From Tiliqua scincoides (taxonomy: Eukaryota; Chordata; Lepidosauria; Squamata; Scincidae): a stretch of DNA of 64,000 nucleotides. The notes beneath the pieces were generated by a model, which was given only the letters and a program-made list of their open reading frames with translations, was not told the origin of the DNA and made no database searches. Shown one piece after another: positions 11,700-23,560 of this stretch. A program made the translations under genes and the position numbers. Where the stretch lies: NCBI RefSeq assembly GCF_035046505.1, contig NC_089827.1:16615353-16679352 (forward strand). Reading direction: 5' to 3'. Every line of letters starts with the position of its first letter. Within the stretch, counting starts at the first letter, position 1.

Positions 11700-13400
11700 G
11701 AAAACAAGTAGTTAGTGTCTGCTTAACTCTCATGTCTACACCCACATGAGTAGCAAATGCACCCAACTACCTCATAACCTCACCGGGGGGGTAGCAGGGC
11801 AAACCAACCCTGTCAGCCCCTCCCCACAGCCATACACTGCCAAGAGGCCCTGCCTGGGAGGGTGGATCAAGGAAGCCCGACAGTTCGGCGAAGGGGGGGA
11901 AAATCCCACAGGCACCGGACCAAAACTGTTGATAATGGGGTGGGGGCGGAGATTGAGGAGCCCCCATCTAGTGACCAGTCAGCATAGCAGGGAAGACACC
12001 TCTTACTTGGGGGGAGGGGCCATGGCCGCCAGCCGGGATCCTTGGCGTTCAACTCCAAGGGAGGAGGGTCACATGCCTCCAGAAAAAATTGACCTGGGGT
12101 CGGCCCCCCCGCCCCGCCGAGTGGGTGCAAGGGGGGGTTCCACCCCCCCAGGCGCTGAACCCACCGCCCCGGCTACCCAGCAGGGCCCGGGGCATAGCGC
12201 ACCCAGGCAAACCCCCGAGGGGGGGCAGCCTCCAACCATGCCCCGCCGAACGCGCAAGCAAAAGGGGGGGTCCAGCCCCCCTACCAGCACAGCAGGGCCC
12301 AGCTCGACTGGGAGCAAGCACGCCCCAGCAAGGAGGGAAAGACCCTCCCAAGATGGCGCCCAGAAGGGGCCAAAGCCGGTCCCTCCCAACATGGCACCGG
12401 CCACGCATGCGCGAAGCTGGCGCCGTTGCCCTGCACGCAGGTGCGGAGGGAGCGACCCTCCCAACATGGCGCCTGCGACTGGCCCTGGCCTGCCTTCCCA
12501 AGATGGCGCTGGCCGCGCATGCGCAAGTCAGTGCCTATCTGCGCATGCGCAAAGGCCGACGACCATCCCAAGATGGCGCCAGCCCTGCGCATGCGCAAAG
12601 CACAGAAAAAATGGAAAGGCAGCAGCTTCAGCCCTTCCAAAGATGGCGGCCTCCTTCCGGCCCTGGGGGCGGCCCCCTTCCACCAGCGCCAGGCCGCCGG
12701 CCCCCAGGGAGCAGCCGGCAACAACAGTGGCGAGGCCCTGCCTCGTGCCCGCTCTGTGCAGCCCAGAGGTCAGGGCCCTGAGGTCACCATGCTGTGCCGG
12801 CGCTGGCCAAGGCCATCCGAGGCCCACCCCCTTTCAACCTGCCCCCCCGAGGGAGAAGCGACCGTGGCGGCCGGCTCCGCCGCACACCGGCATATGCCAT
12901 CCCACCCGGCCTCCGCAGCTCCCCAGCCTGCTCATGCCCGGAGCGACCTGCCAGCCCCCTACCTCAAGCAAGCACATGCAGGTACCGGGAAAAAAACCAG
13001 GGGAGGGTGGGGGGGGTTCACTACCGCATGCTGGGCCCCGTGGGGAAAGAGAGGAACTGAGCCATGCAAGGGGCTAGGGAGCGAACCCGGGGGGTGAAGC
13101 GGACATACCCTCTAATTTACCTCTCAAGCCAAAAGCCTGCTGGAAAGCCCCAACTGTTGCTATTCACAGGTATGCCGAGAAACACCACTGATGCTATTCC
13201 CACGGTGCCCACGTGCACAAGGAGGAAGAGGGCTGGGTCTCGTCCCCTTTTAAAGGATCACCGTAGCTGCCCGACCCAGCCCCCTACACCTCCCCCTTGG
13301 GGAGGGACTCTCGTGTCCTGGTCAGGCAAAACAAACTCCGATCACCTCCTTAAAGGGGGCGATCGTGAATCACAGGCCAGGAAGGCCACATTTTTGATTA
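11700..13400 (-). mobile_element. Ngaro fossil: GC-rich leader with YY1- and NRF1-like motif cluster
   Basis: Between the gag-like region and the upstream end. Within 12348-12651 I count four AAGATGGCG cores (about 12350, 12500, 12570, 12640), two AACATGGC variants (about 12388, 12462) and four CGCATGCGC palindromes (about 12404, 12515, 12541, 12587). These match the known cores for YY1 and NRF1. Role as an internal promoter is inference. Confidence 0.7.
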
Positions 13401-13436
13401 AATCAGATCATCACCACTCCCTATTGTTTTAATGCA

Positions 13437-13785
13437 GTGATTCCCAACCCCTTTAAGACAGGGTTTGGACCCAACACAGGACCCATAGGCAATAGCACCT
13501 GCCACTTCTGGGTTCTCCCCAGCACCACCGCTGTGCTGAGATGTCACTGCTGAAAGGGCAGCCCGGGTGATAATTGGGCTCTCCCAAATCTTTAAAATAT
13601 TATCAATATTTGTGTATTTTCTCTTCTAACACTTGCAGCTAATCAGTTCCAAGGTGAGAAAAAAGTGCTTATTTGTGGTCACAAATGGCTTAATGACATC
13701 ACTTCCTGCTTTTATGACCTGGCCCTCAGCAGGCATCATGAATGTTATTCAGCCCTCTGTATGAAATGAGTTTGACACCCCTGTT
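13437..13785. mobile_element. hAT-derived fragment(s) beside the Ngaro fossil
   Basis: Begins cagtgattcccaacc and ends gtttgacacccctg, two ends belonging to different hAT families, so probably a composite of two truncated elements. No matching duplication seen. Confidence 0.45.
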
Positions 13786-14350
13786 TCTATACCTTTCTTC
13801 TTGAACTCTTTTCTTCCACGGTTGTGTACTGTTCTAGCATATCCAAGTATCTCGCCTGTGTAGTGCAAGTAAGATGGTTAAACCCAACAAACTGCTACAC
13901 ACCTCGCTGCTGCACATTGAGTGTAATCACAATAATAGTCAAAATGATAGACTTTCCATTTTCCCCGCAACAATTTTCACCAGTAGATTACGCTCCTCAG
14001 CCACCATCACCAAGGTGTCCATTTGTCTCCTCTGTACTTTGTTACTGATTGCCAAGAGCATGCTGTACTCTGAAATAATAAATAGGCCACTTCAGGAGGT
14101 GGCAGCTTTTTGAGAAAGTAGCATTTGTACATGAGTAGACACTCAAAGCCCTTATTGCAAAAACAGTACTTGTCAAACGATCTTTGTGCTTAGCAAAAAG
14201 TGAATCCACCATGAACGTGAATGCTAAAAGTCTTTCATATATCTATGCATGGAAACAGTGTTAAAATAAATTGCCACTGTTCATATTCACTGTCATTTAA
14301 TTTATACCACTTGAAAATCTCTGAAGGAACCAGGTATATATGGTCTAGAA

Positions 14351-14811
14351 CAGGGGTGCCCAAACCCCAGCCCCGGGGCCACTTGCGGCCCTCGAGGTCT
14401 CTTAATGCGGCCCTCAGGGAGTCCCCAGTCTCCAATGAGCCTCTGGCCCTCCGGAGATTTGTTGAAGCCCGCACTGGCCCAACGCAACTTCTCTCAGCGT
14501 GATGGCGACTGTTTGACCTCTCATGTGAGCTGTGGGATGAGGGCTCCCTCCACTGTTTGCTCTTTCACATCTGTGATGCAGCAGCGGCAGCAAGGAAAGG
14601 CCAGCCTTGCTTTGTGCAAGGCCTTTTATAGGCATTGAGCTATTGCAAGACCTTCATTTGTTCATATGTTCATCTTTAATATATTCATTTATGTAAACAT
14701 ATGTAAATTTATTCAAATTTTAAATGTAAATTAATTCTTTTTTTTTCCCTGGCCCCCAGCAGTGTCAGAGAGATGATGTGGCCCTCCTGCCAAAAACTTT
14801 GGACACCCCTG
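14351..14811. mobile_element. Non-autonomous hAT element, copy A1
   Basis: 461 bp with perfect duplication gtctagaa (14343-14350, 14812-14819). The ends CAGGGGTGCCCAAACC and CTTTGGACACCCCTG are inverted. A near-identical copy is at 42254-42707. Confidence 0.93.
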
Positions 14812-14819
14812 GTCTAGAA

Positions 14820-15039
14820 CTGTGATTTTCAACCTTATTCATCACTGAAGGCACTAAAATTGTCAAAGCACACCACTGGTTTTTTGACAATTGACAAGGT
14901 ACACGGCACTGCTGTCAGGGAAGCTCACATTTCCCAATGGCCCTACTTATAAATGAGCAGCACCCCAAACTCCCATGGCACACCTGCAGACCATTCAGTG
15001 CACACCAATGTGCTGCGGCTCACTGGTTGAAAATTGCTG
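14820..15039. mobile_element. Short hAT element stacked against copy A1
   Basis: The ends ctgtgattttcaacc and gttgaaaattgctg are inverted. Its right duplication gtctaaaa (15040-15047) pairs with gtctagaa at 14812-14819, which is also the right duplication of copy A1. Confidence 0.75.
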
Positions 15040-15047
15040 GTCTAAAA

Positions 15048-15671
15048 TATAGACTTCAAGATATAAAAAAGCTCAAGAAAACAATATAAAATGGTGATTG
15101 TTTGGAGGTGGTGGATATGTTATGAATGAATAAAACAAAACAGAAAATAATATAAAGGGTTTCCATGTGTCTGTGTGAAGTCAACACAGTACAATAAAAT
15201 TGTTTCAGAACCAACGAGGTGGAAATTTTCTATAAAATATTTTATTAGTGCCTGCAGTAAAATCAGATGATTCATGATCCACGTCTGGGAAAGTTAAACA
15301 AGCCTCTACGACAGGGGGACAAAATAATAGCTGCAAAATGAAAGCAGCAAAATATTTCATTGTCTGTGAACTACACAGTCAATCAATTCCATCGGTGTCT
15401 CAAGGTTTTTTGGTCACTCTGTAGAAAATATGAGATAACTAACAACAAACAATCATTACAAGAGATGGGCATTTCAAAATGCCAAAGATGTGACATTCTG
15501 GGGACACTTGTTACTGAAAATGAGCAAACAGTATTGGCCCCAATCCAGCACAAATTTAATTGCTCCTAAGACCACTGGAAAAAAAAATGAGCTTAAACCC
15601 ACTCAATTCTGCATCCGTTTGTGGCTGTTGTTTAGAAAATACCAAAATAAATTTTATGCCACAATCCAATT
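15048..15671. other. No gene recognised
   Basis: AT-rich, no convincing frame or repeat boundary. Confidence 0.5.
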
Positions 15672-15673
15672 TA

Positions 15674-16162
15674 CCGTATTTTTCGCTCTATAAGATGCAC
15701 CTGACCATAAGACGCACCTAGTTTTTAGAGGAGGAAAACAGGAAAAAAAATATTCTGAACCAAATAGTGTAATAAAATATGTCTCTCCGCTGCTCTGTTT
15801 CCATGCTCCTTAGCATATTTTACTACCTCTAGTTTAAAAGGAATTTTATATGCTAGCCTTTTCTGCTTTATCATCCTTGCACTGGTAGAATGAGGTACTG
15901 TAGTATTTTTCTGCAAGTGCATTGTCACTAAGCGCTGAACATTTGCATTACCATTGAGCGCCTGCATTTGCATTACAATTTGCATTTGCATTACCATTGC
16001 ATTTGCATTTGCATTACCATTGAGCGCAGGCAGGACCCTTGTCAGGGGCAGAAGCACCTGAGAACGCCTGCAGCTTTGCAGTATTCGCTCCATAAGACGC
16101 ACACACTTCCCCCCCCACTTTTTTGGGGGGGGAAAGTGCGTCTTATGGAGCGAAAAATACGG
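15674..16162. mobile_element. Tc1/mariner-type miniature element
   Basis: TA on both sides (15672-15673, 16163-16164). Long inverted ends: CCGTATTTTTCGCTCTATAA at the left and the inverse of CTTATGGAGCGAAAAATACG at the right. The interior has a small tandem array of tgcatttgcattaccat-like units at about 15940-16022. Confidence 0.8.
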
Positions 16163-16164
16163 TA

Positions 16165-17125
16165 TCTCCTTCTCCTATATTGTAAAAAGTAGGATGACAT
16201 TCAAAAATCATGATTATCATTAGTGATACATCTCTGGGACCTTACTACAGCGGGAGAAGAATGACATTTGCTCTGGAGGTGGCACCCTTTCTTTTTAAAA
16301 AAGATAAAGATAAAAAACACTAGCAGTTGATGGTCAGATAATGGTATAAGGTAAATAGATGATATAAGGCAAATAGATGGGGCTTCACAGCTAATCAAAG
16401 ACAGTGTTTCCGTCTCCCCCAATTACAAGTCTCTGGAGAAGGTGGAAAGATTATTCCATTACTCCATTCACTATATGACTGTGCCCAATGGAAATGGCAG
16501 TTACACGCCCTTGACCAGTACTGTTTTTGTAACTGGGCTTAGAATGTCTACTCATGAACAAATGCTACCTTCTCAAAAAGTGGCCACCTCTTTGAGAAGA
16601 ACACAGATGTGATGTTGTGTGACATCACAACTCACTGCCCCAGGTTCCAGGGTCCAGCTATGTCACTGTCCCTGTGCTTGTTGAAAAATTGTACAGAGGT
16701 TCCCCTATTTATGAAGATTCAGCTGACGAATATCTGAAGTGGTGCAAGTTTGAGAACACCTTCAGTCCTTCTGGTTGAAGCCGATGCTACTTTATTATTA
16801 CCGAAGCTGCTTAGAAACATTCTGAGCTTCTCCTCATTGAAAGTGACAATGTTCCAAGGAAAATTGACAGCATTTGAAGTGAATCTGATAACTTTTGGAG
16901 TGAAACTGACAGTGTCTCGAGTTAAGCTGCAGCTATGGCAACAGAGATGGAAGCATTGCTGTACTTCCAAACGAAACATCTTAGGAACAGACTCTTGAAA
17001 CATAATGTGTTCTTAAGTAGGGGTGCTTCTGGATAGGCAAACAGAATTACAATACTTGCCTATTCTTATGAAGGGGTCTCTGCTGCAAGAGTGGGGAGAC
17101 ACCCACTATAGGTAGTGCTAGAATT
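16165..17125. other. No gene recognised
   Basis: No convincing coding frame. A short frame pair at 16719-17003 has no motif I recognise. Confidence 0.45.
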
Positions 17126-17988
17126 CAGGGTGACCAGACGTCCTCTTTTTCCAAGACATGTCCTTTCTTTTAGCCTTGTGTCCTGGAAAAGAACTTAAAT
17201 GTCCTCCTTTTCCCAGTGAATAAGCAACCCATAGCCTTCTTGTAATTAATAAATTATGGGCACAGTTCTTACCCAGTATTGGGCTGGCGCAATCCTAACC
17301 CGGGATTGGGCTTCCTTTTCCTCAAGAGGAAGCTGGGCCGGTGCTCTGAGAAGCACCAGCCTGCGGAGGTTGATATAAGCCTCTGCACCAGCTTCCTCTC
17401 AGATGCTTGCGTTGGCCTGGCTGGGCCAACACAAGCAGAAAAGGTAGGCGGGGGAAGGTGGGGAGGAGGCAAGAGGGAGGCATTCCTAGGCGGGAGGAGG
17501 GTGGGCGGTGGGCAGTCCTGGGGGCAGGCGGGTGGGGAGCAGGTGGCGGGGCTGGGATCCAGCAGTTATGCTGGACCCCAATCCCCATTCCCAGGGAGAA
17601 CAGAGCAGCTTCAAGCCATTCAACTCTCCTCGGACTTGCATCACCTCAGAGGTGGTGCAAGTCCGAGGAGACCCATAGAGGCCAGCAGCCCTTACCCAGA
17701 GGAAAGGGGAAATGTTTCCCCTTACTTCTGACTGAGCTGCTTATGGCCACTATCCTGCACTGGATGCAGTGCAAACCTCCTGGGTTGCCTGTTCCAGAGC
17801 AGGATAGGATTGTGCCCAAAATGTAATAAATTATATGTGATACTGTTTTAAATTTAATAATAAGTAATATAGTGTTTAAATTAACCACATGAAATCAGTA
17901 TACAAGTGTTTTTAGCTTTTATGTTGCCATGCCCTACATTTTTCTTGTCCTACATTTTGGGGTGCCTTGGTTATGACATCTGGTCACA
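17126..17988. mobile_element. DNA-transposon fragment with nested miniature element
   Basis: Outer ends gggtgaccagacgtcctc and gacatctggtcac are inverted. Inside, 17279-17820 is a GC-rich element with ends gggctggcgcaatcctaac and ggataggattgtgccc, of the same type as 27110-27288, 31277-31453 and 41435-41612 but longer. Confidence 0.55.
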
Positions 17989-18151
17989 TAGTATAATTCC
18001 ATGTGCACAGGGAATGGAAGCGATTGGGCAAAGAGGAAAATCAGGTGTTCTGTAATGTAGAAAAATGTAAAACACAAACCGCTATCATACAGAATTCCTT
18101 AAGAACTATAGCATCTTAGGCAAGATTATGTCCTCTTTTTGCCTACCCTGG

Positions 18152-18618
18152 GGGCTGGGGATAAGAATAGGCCCTCAGTTTGGCTGTACTTGTCGTAAGA
18201 GGCGACTAAACAGCCACCGGGTAGATGAGACTCATCAGCCTGGGAAGGCAGCTCATCTGAGAGAAGGAAAACTCTGATCCCAAACCTCCACTGCCTTGTG
18301 GCTACATCCAGTTATGGAAATGGCTTCAGGAGTCAACCTCGAGGCAAAATCCGGAGCCGGAGTCCCTGAGGCAGTTCATGGCTGAACACAGTCACATTCT
18401 GGCAACTCCTGCGACGCCGCTGAAACCAACCGTATTGGCCTCTGCCTTTCCATTGGACCATTTCAGCGACGTGGAGAGGGGGGATTTGCTGCATGGGTAA
18501 CAGCCTATCCTCCATACCTACTTTACCCAGGCTTCGCGCACTGGAGAGGACACTCTGTTCCAGAACCACCATTCAGAGCGTGACACCATAGTCTTCCAAG
18601 ACTGAAGGATGCCAACTG
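18152..18618 (+). mobile_element. Short LINE-like retroposon sharing the 3' tail of the 36.3-kb LINE
   Basis: Flanked by a 14-bp duplication tttgcctaccctgg (18138-18151 and 18619-18632), the signature of target-primed insertion. The 5' part carries cttgtcgtaagaggcgacta, then about 350 bp without coding. The last 50 bases (ccagaaccaccattcagagc, then accatagtcttccaagactg, aaggatgccaac) match the 3' end of the LINE at 36260-39150. A second, 5'-truncated copy is at 60921-61291. Confidence 0.85.
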
Positions 18619-18639
18619 TTTGCCTACCCTGGTTGTAGA

Positions 18640-19660
18640 ATCTGAACTGATCCATTTTGGGATTAGTGAAGGCATACAGTAAGCCTGTGCTCTGAATTAT
18701 CACATGACTTCATCAGCAGGCCACTTGTCGAAAGAGGAGATTTTTAAATGCTTGGTTTCTTTCAGACTGATGACTAAGTGGTTTTGCAACAGATTAGGGC
18801 TAAGTGCTTTTGCTCTCTGCTATGCTCAGTGAATCTCAAACCCACCCACAGAAACCCTGGGGACAAATTGCTTGCTTCCTTGATTATTTTCAACATGTTG
18901 TGTGCTTCCTTAAGTGTAGTTTTGTGCCGATATTTCAGTCTCCTATACAGCAAACAGTAACATAGCCACCAGTCACACAAGCAAATGGAATGTAATTTAC
19001 ATTTGTGGGTTCAGATGAGATGGTTGATCATCTTAAACGCTTATATCCTGAAGCATATTTGCATGTAAACGGCTCAAAATCATTCAAAATAATGTTTTTT
19101 AGAGTACCAAGCTTGTCTTTAGCTATTTTATGCAAACCATGCAGCCCATCTTCCCAAGCCAATTAGCTGCTTCAGACCCAATAAACTCATTCTTTCCCAA
19201 GTGCCTTGCTGTGGCTTTAAAATGAACAGGATTAGAAACTCATTTTGCATCTATGATCATCTACATTGAACTTTGAAATGAGAACTTTGAGTAACAGTGA
19301 ACCTGGACCTTGCCAATTACAATCATGATGAATCTGCTTCGGGTATTGTTTTGCATTCCAGGGCTTTATGGGACGACTTAGGAAGATCAGAGATGGAGAA
19401 GCTAAACATGATAGAAGGCAGATTAAAATTGAATCTGGGAATAAATCTCAAATACATGTTACATTTCTAATGCATTGTCATTCTTGAATGAACAGCTGGT
19501 AGCCAAATCACTCCTGGTGCGTCTGTGCGTGTGTGAGAGAGAGAGGTTAATTGTGGCTTCATTCCAGCCATATTCCATAGATTAACTTGCATATTACATC
19601 TTTGGGTACATATATAGATCAATACACCCTCTCTATTTTTCATATGGTAGCCCTTCAGAT
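18640..19660. other. No gene or repeat recognised
   Basis: Moderately AT-rich, low in repeat motifs compared with the rest of the window. It may be unique sequence, possibly conserved non-coding DNA. Confidence 0.4.
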
Positions 19661-20470
19661 ATTATAGATCAATGTTTCTCAAACTGTAGGTTGGGATCCA
19701 CTAGGTGGGTTGCGAACCAATTTCAGGTGGGTCCACAGTCATTTCAATGTTTTATTTTTAATATATTAGACTTGATGTTACCATGGCATGTGACTGCATT
19801 TGGGGAAATGCAGTCACATGCATTTCCCCACATGACCTGTACTTTTAACAAGCTACTATGTATATTATTTTAACCAATATAGTAAATGGGACTTACTCCT
19901 CGGTAAGTGTGGGTAAGATGGCAGCCTAGGATTGTTAAAAATTCTCATGCTTGATGATGTCACTTATGATAATGACATCACTTCCGATCAGTGGCATAGC
20001 TAACCAAGTTGCTGCCCGCTGCAAAAAAAATTCTGTAGCCCCCCTCCCGGCAATGACATCAAATTTAATTAATTGCAGTGGGTCTTTTTATTTGTTAAAG
20101 TGAGTGAGAAATGTTAGCTAATATTTTAAAATAGCAAACACTTGTTGAAAGTACTTATTGCACTTTTACAGCGCAATCTATTCATGTCTACTCAAAAGTA
20201 AGTCCCATTGTGCTCAATGGGGCTTACTCCCTGGTAAGTGGAGTAAGCTAGGATTGCAGTCTTACACAGTTTGAGATGTGCAGGAGGGAACTGGAGACAA
20301 TCATAAGAGCCAGCAGCTTCCCTTGAGGAATGGAGGAATTATGTGAATAAATGATGACCACCTGCTGCTCAGTGCTCCTGCTGCAACTTGCCCCCCAGGT
20401 TGCTGTGCCTTGCTTGCTACCCTCTTCAGGTTCCTGCACATGCGCAGGTAACCTATCACAGTCAGCCAAC

Positions 20471-20800
20471 TCAGAGCCCAATCCTCTCCATGTCTACTTG
20501 GAAGCAAGCCCAGTCTAGTCAATGGGGCTTACTCCCAGGAAAGTGGGGAGAGGATTGCAGCCTTGGAGCCCAATCCTCTGCCTGACTACTTGGAAGCAAG
20601 CCCAGCCTAGTCAATGGGGCTTACTCCCAGGAAAATGGGAGAGGATTGCAGCCTTGGAGCCCAATTCTTTGCCTGTCTACTTGGAAGCAAGCCCATTATA
20701 GTCAATGGGGCTTACTCCCAGGATAGTGTGGATAGGGTTGCAGCCTCAGAGCCCAACCTCCTGCTTGTCTACTCAGGAGCAAGCCCTACTGGCTTAGATT
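20471..20800. repeat. Tandem array of palindromic miniature repeats
   Basis: About 3.6 units of roughly 93 bp, each reading agcccaatcct, then ctacttggaagcaagccc, then gtcaatggggcttactccca, then gaggattgcagcc. A related single copy lies at 20164-20262. Confidence 0.85.
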
Positions 20801-21132
20801 GCAGAGACAATTGGGCTGCTGCAGCCTTGCCAGGAGGAGAGAGAATAAGGAGGATAAGGATAAGGGGGCAGGCAAGTAGAGAGAGGACTGTGATGAGCAG
20901 AGGAGAGTAGGGAGAAGGGCGGGATATAAATAAAGTTTATTATTATTAGGCGGCGCAGGACGGGGGAGTGGTGAGCAACTGGTCCAGCTGCAGAAGGGGA
21001 ACCCCCTCCTCAATCCAGGCTGTGCTCCACAAGGGTCTCTGGAAGCTATGCCTGCCTATCGGGGGCTCCATCTCTCTCACACACACCCCCCCAGTGTCCT
21101 GATCAGCATCCAACAGCCCCCCCCCTCACCAA

Positions 21133-21260
21133 TACACAACAACAACAGTATTTATATACCGCTTTTCAACAAAAAGTTCACAAAGCGGTTTACAGAAAAA
21201 ATCAAATATCTAATGGCTCCCTGTCCCAACAGGGCTCACAATCTAAAAAGATGCCAAGGA
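21133..21260 (-). mobile_element. LINE 3' tail fragment (CR1/L2-like)
   Basis: On the minus strand it reads gattgtgagccctgttggga, later aaaccgctttgtgaac, and ends tatataaatactgttgttg. The same tail occurs at 23755-23945 (minus), 34838-34905 (plus) and 51937-52010 (minus). Confidence 0.65.
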
Positions 21261-21990
21261 ATACCAGCAGACAGCCACTAGAACAGACACTGCTGGGGTG
21301 AGGTGGGCCAGTTACTCTCCCCCTGCTAAATAAAAGAGGAGCACCCACTTGAAAAAGTGCCTCTTAACCCGTTAGCAGGGGTTAACACACTTCTTCCTCC
21401 CTCTCTAAGCACAAACAAGCACTGACATGCTCTGTTCCGCTCCCCACGCACCTCTCTTGCCATTTAAGCCAAATAGGGCTTCAGGGGACAGCATGTTGAG
21501 CAGGACAGGTGGAGGAAATCACAGAGGGAATTAGGGCTGGCAGGTGCATGAAAGGAAGACTCCGAGGAGGTCTGTGCCCATTGCCAGCATCTCAGCTGTG
21601 GAAGGGGGAGAGGGCCAGCTCCTCATGCCTGCCAAGACCTGTAGTTCTTGAGTTCTGCTGGAAGCGACGAGCTAGACTACCTTCCATCTTGGCTGCAGGG
21701 AGGGGCAACATGCAGTTTCACCCCTCTCCATGACTGTTGCCCCTCCTCCCTCTGGAGTGCCTGGCACTGGCAGGGCTGCTGGCAGCAGCCCAACTGTTGC
21801 ACACAGGTGCTGTTGCCTGCAAGTTGTTGCCCCCTCAGCCACGTTGTTGCCCCCACCCACTCTGTAGCCCGGTGCACCTGCTACCCCCTGCACCCTCCTA
21901 GCTACGCTACTGCTTCCAATGGGTCTTGACAGATTCTCATTCTGAAAAGTGGGTCCTGGTGCTGAATGTGTGAGAACCATTGGGTTAGAG

Positions 21991-23460
21991 CACTAGACCA
22001 TGCTGCACTTCTGATATAAATTCAAGTCTCCATAGCTATTCACATTCAAAAGAAATAAGCAAGCACAGAGAGCTAAACAATATGATTATGTTGCATCTAA
22101 TTTGGCTGTAAAACTCTCTCTTCTGCACAACCGTTAAGAAAGACGAGGGTCCTTGGGCCCCTTTTCATCTGGGTTACCGCCTTAATACAAACCTACATTT
22201 CAAAATACTATGGGGAATTTTCAGTCCAATTTCTGGAAAGAAGATGCATGGCAGTGTTCCAAGGCCATGAGGCAATCATGATCTAATGACTGGTGTTCCT
22301 TTGCTCTGTATTTATAAGGAGCAGTTCCCTTCTTCTTCCATAACCACCGAAGACACGCTAGCTCAGAAACAAGTGCTGTGTCGATCTCTGCACCTGATCT
22401 TGACTATGAATCACACAACCAGCCAATTTAAAAATTGGAAGGAATAAATAGATGTGTGCCCAGATGTTGATGGTGCTGCCAAAAGGCTCGCAGTCATGTC
22501 CGTATGATGAATTGAAGAGTTTTCTCAAGGCAAAAGCTGCGGCGGCTATCAAAAATTCAGTCGTTCCAGCTAGAGATCGAATAATGCATAGACAGGACCT
22601 GCATTTGCACTTTAATAGATGGCAAGGTACTTACTCATATCCTATTTTTAGTAGCTGTTGGAAAAGGGAATGCGTTGATAACCATTGCTTCCCCTGACTA
22701 TTCACAACACAAAAGCAGAAGCAAGGGCAGTGGGTTCAGATGTTTTAACAGAACCAATGTTTGGACCATGTAAATGCAATCCCTATTTGTGGAAACAAAT
22801 CCACTTTCACCCGTCATTCAAAATGGAAAATATATACTTGTCTTCCTTAGCAAAACAAGATATCTAGCTTTGTCCTGAGAAGTCTAGTTAAAATACAAGT
22901 TTTGCTTACTAGAGTTTTCTGTGTGCTTAGCTTTTACTTGCTTTTGTTCCTCTGACCCCCTGAACCCATTGTTATTTTTTTGTGTTTGCCATAAAGTTTG
23001 AATAGTGCAGGGAGAAGTAATTATAGTTTTTGAACCTCTCCGTGAATCCGTGTTATTCATTACTGAATTCCGGGTGGCTTTGCTGACATTTTGCTTCTCA
23101 GACATCGTTTGTATGAGTCAGCAGCATCAAATTAATTCTCTGGCCTTTTTTTTTCCTAACTAGATTCTCAGGGCACACCCCCTCACCTTTTAAACACAAG
23201 CTCTTGCTGGCTCCCTTACTGTTTGCTTTAAAGGTCAAGTGATCTTGGAGGAAAAGTTGAAACCTAAGTGTATAATTCTGGACAAAGGGGAACCATGTTA
23301 ACTTGTAGCAAGCCTTTAGTGTCTCACAATTCCTCCTTCCAAGTCCATGTAACTCCACAAAAGGCTGCGCTTTGTCAGGACTATCATTTATTCCTTTCCC
23401 TCCCATAATTCTAGAATTCTTTTCGTAACCTTGGATTTGCAAGGACAGTATAGCCCTTTG
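21991..23460. other. No gene recognised
   Basis: No coding frame with recognisable features, and few repeats. Possible unique DNA. Confidence 0.4.
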
Positions 23461-23466
23461 CCATTC

Positions 23467-23560
23467 AGAGCACAGTTCTATCCATGTCTACTCAGAAGTA
23501 AGTCCCATTGTGCGCAGTGGGGCTTCCTCCCAGGAAAGGGTGTTTAGGATTGCAACCTCA
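23467..23560. repeat. Palindromic miniature repeat (AGTCCCATTG family)
   Basis: Reads agcacagttctatccatgtc, then ctactcagaagtaagtccca, ttgtgcgcagtggggcttcc, and ends taggattgcaacct. Confidence 0.75.

Larger units (their letters stand above)
6820..13400 (-). mobile_element. Ngaro-like (DIRS order) tyrosine-recombinase retroelement, broken fossil
   Basis: Read on the minus strand from about 13.4 kb down, it has a GC-rich leader, a gag-like region, reverse transcriptase and RNase H, a tyrosine recombinase, and an SGNH-hydrolase region. This order and the extra hydrolase are known from Ngaro-type elements. A minus-strand AATAAA at 6834-6839 probably marks the 3' end; the exact termini and the split repeats expected of the order could not be resolved, so both ends are approximate. 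The coding parts are broken in several places (a handful), yet still recognisable over most of their length, suggesting a moderately old insertion. It stands out from its surroundings by high GC and CpG content. Confidence 0.85.
19989..21912. mobile_element. Inner hAT-like element, CAGTGGCATAGCTA ends
   Basis: The ends cagtggcatagcta and tagctacgctactg are inverted. The flanks cttccgat and cttccaat differ at one base, marking an 8-bp duplication inside the outer element. It carries passengers: a tandem palindromic-repeat array at 20471-20800 and LINE-type tails at about 20915-20950 and 21133-21260. Shorter relatives lie at 32526, 34982, 40496 and 44832. Confidence 0.75.
19670..21982. mobile_element. 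hAT element interrupted by a second hAT-like element
   Basis: Left end caatgtttctcaaactg and right end gtgagaaccattg belong to the family seen whole at 48146-48446. The middle (19989-21912) is a separate insertion. The outer flanks (ttatagat, ggttagag) are too different to prove a duplication. Confidence 0.6.

Noticed and set aside
11746-13097. Long plus-strand open frames of 443 and 223 codons
   Set aside because: They lie in the GC-rich leader of the Ngaro fossil, antisense to it, and are Pro/Arg/Ala-rich in several overlapping frames. This is a composition effect, not a gene.
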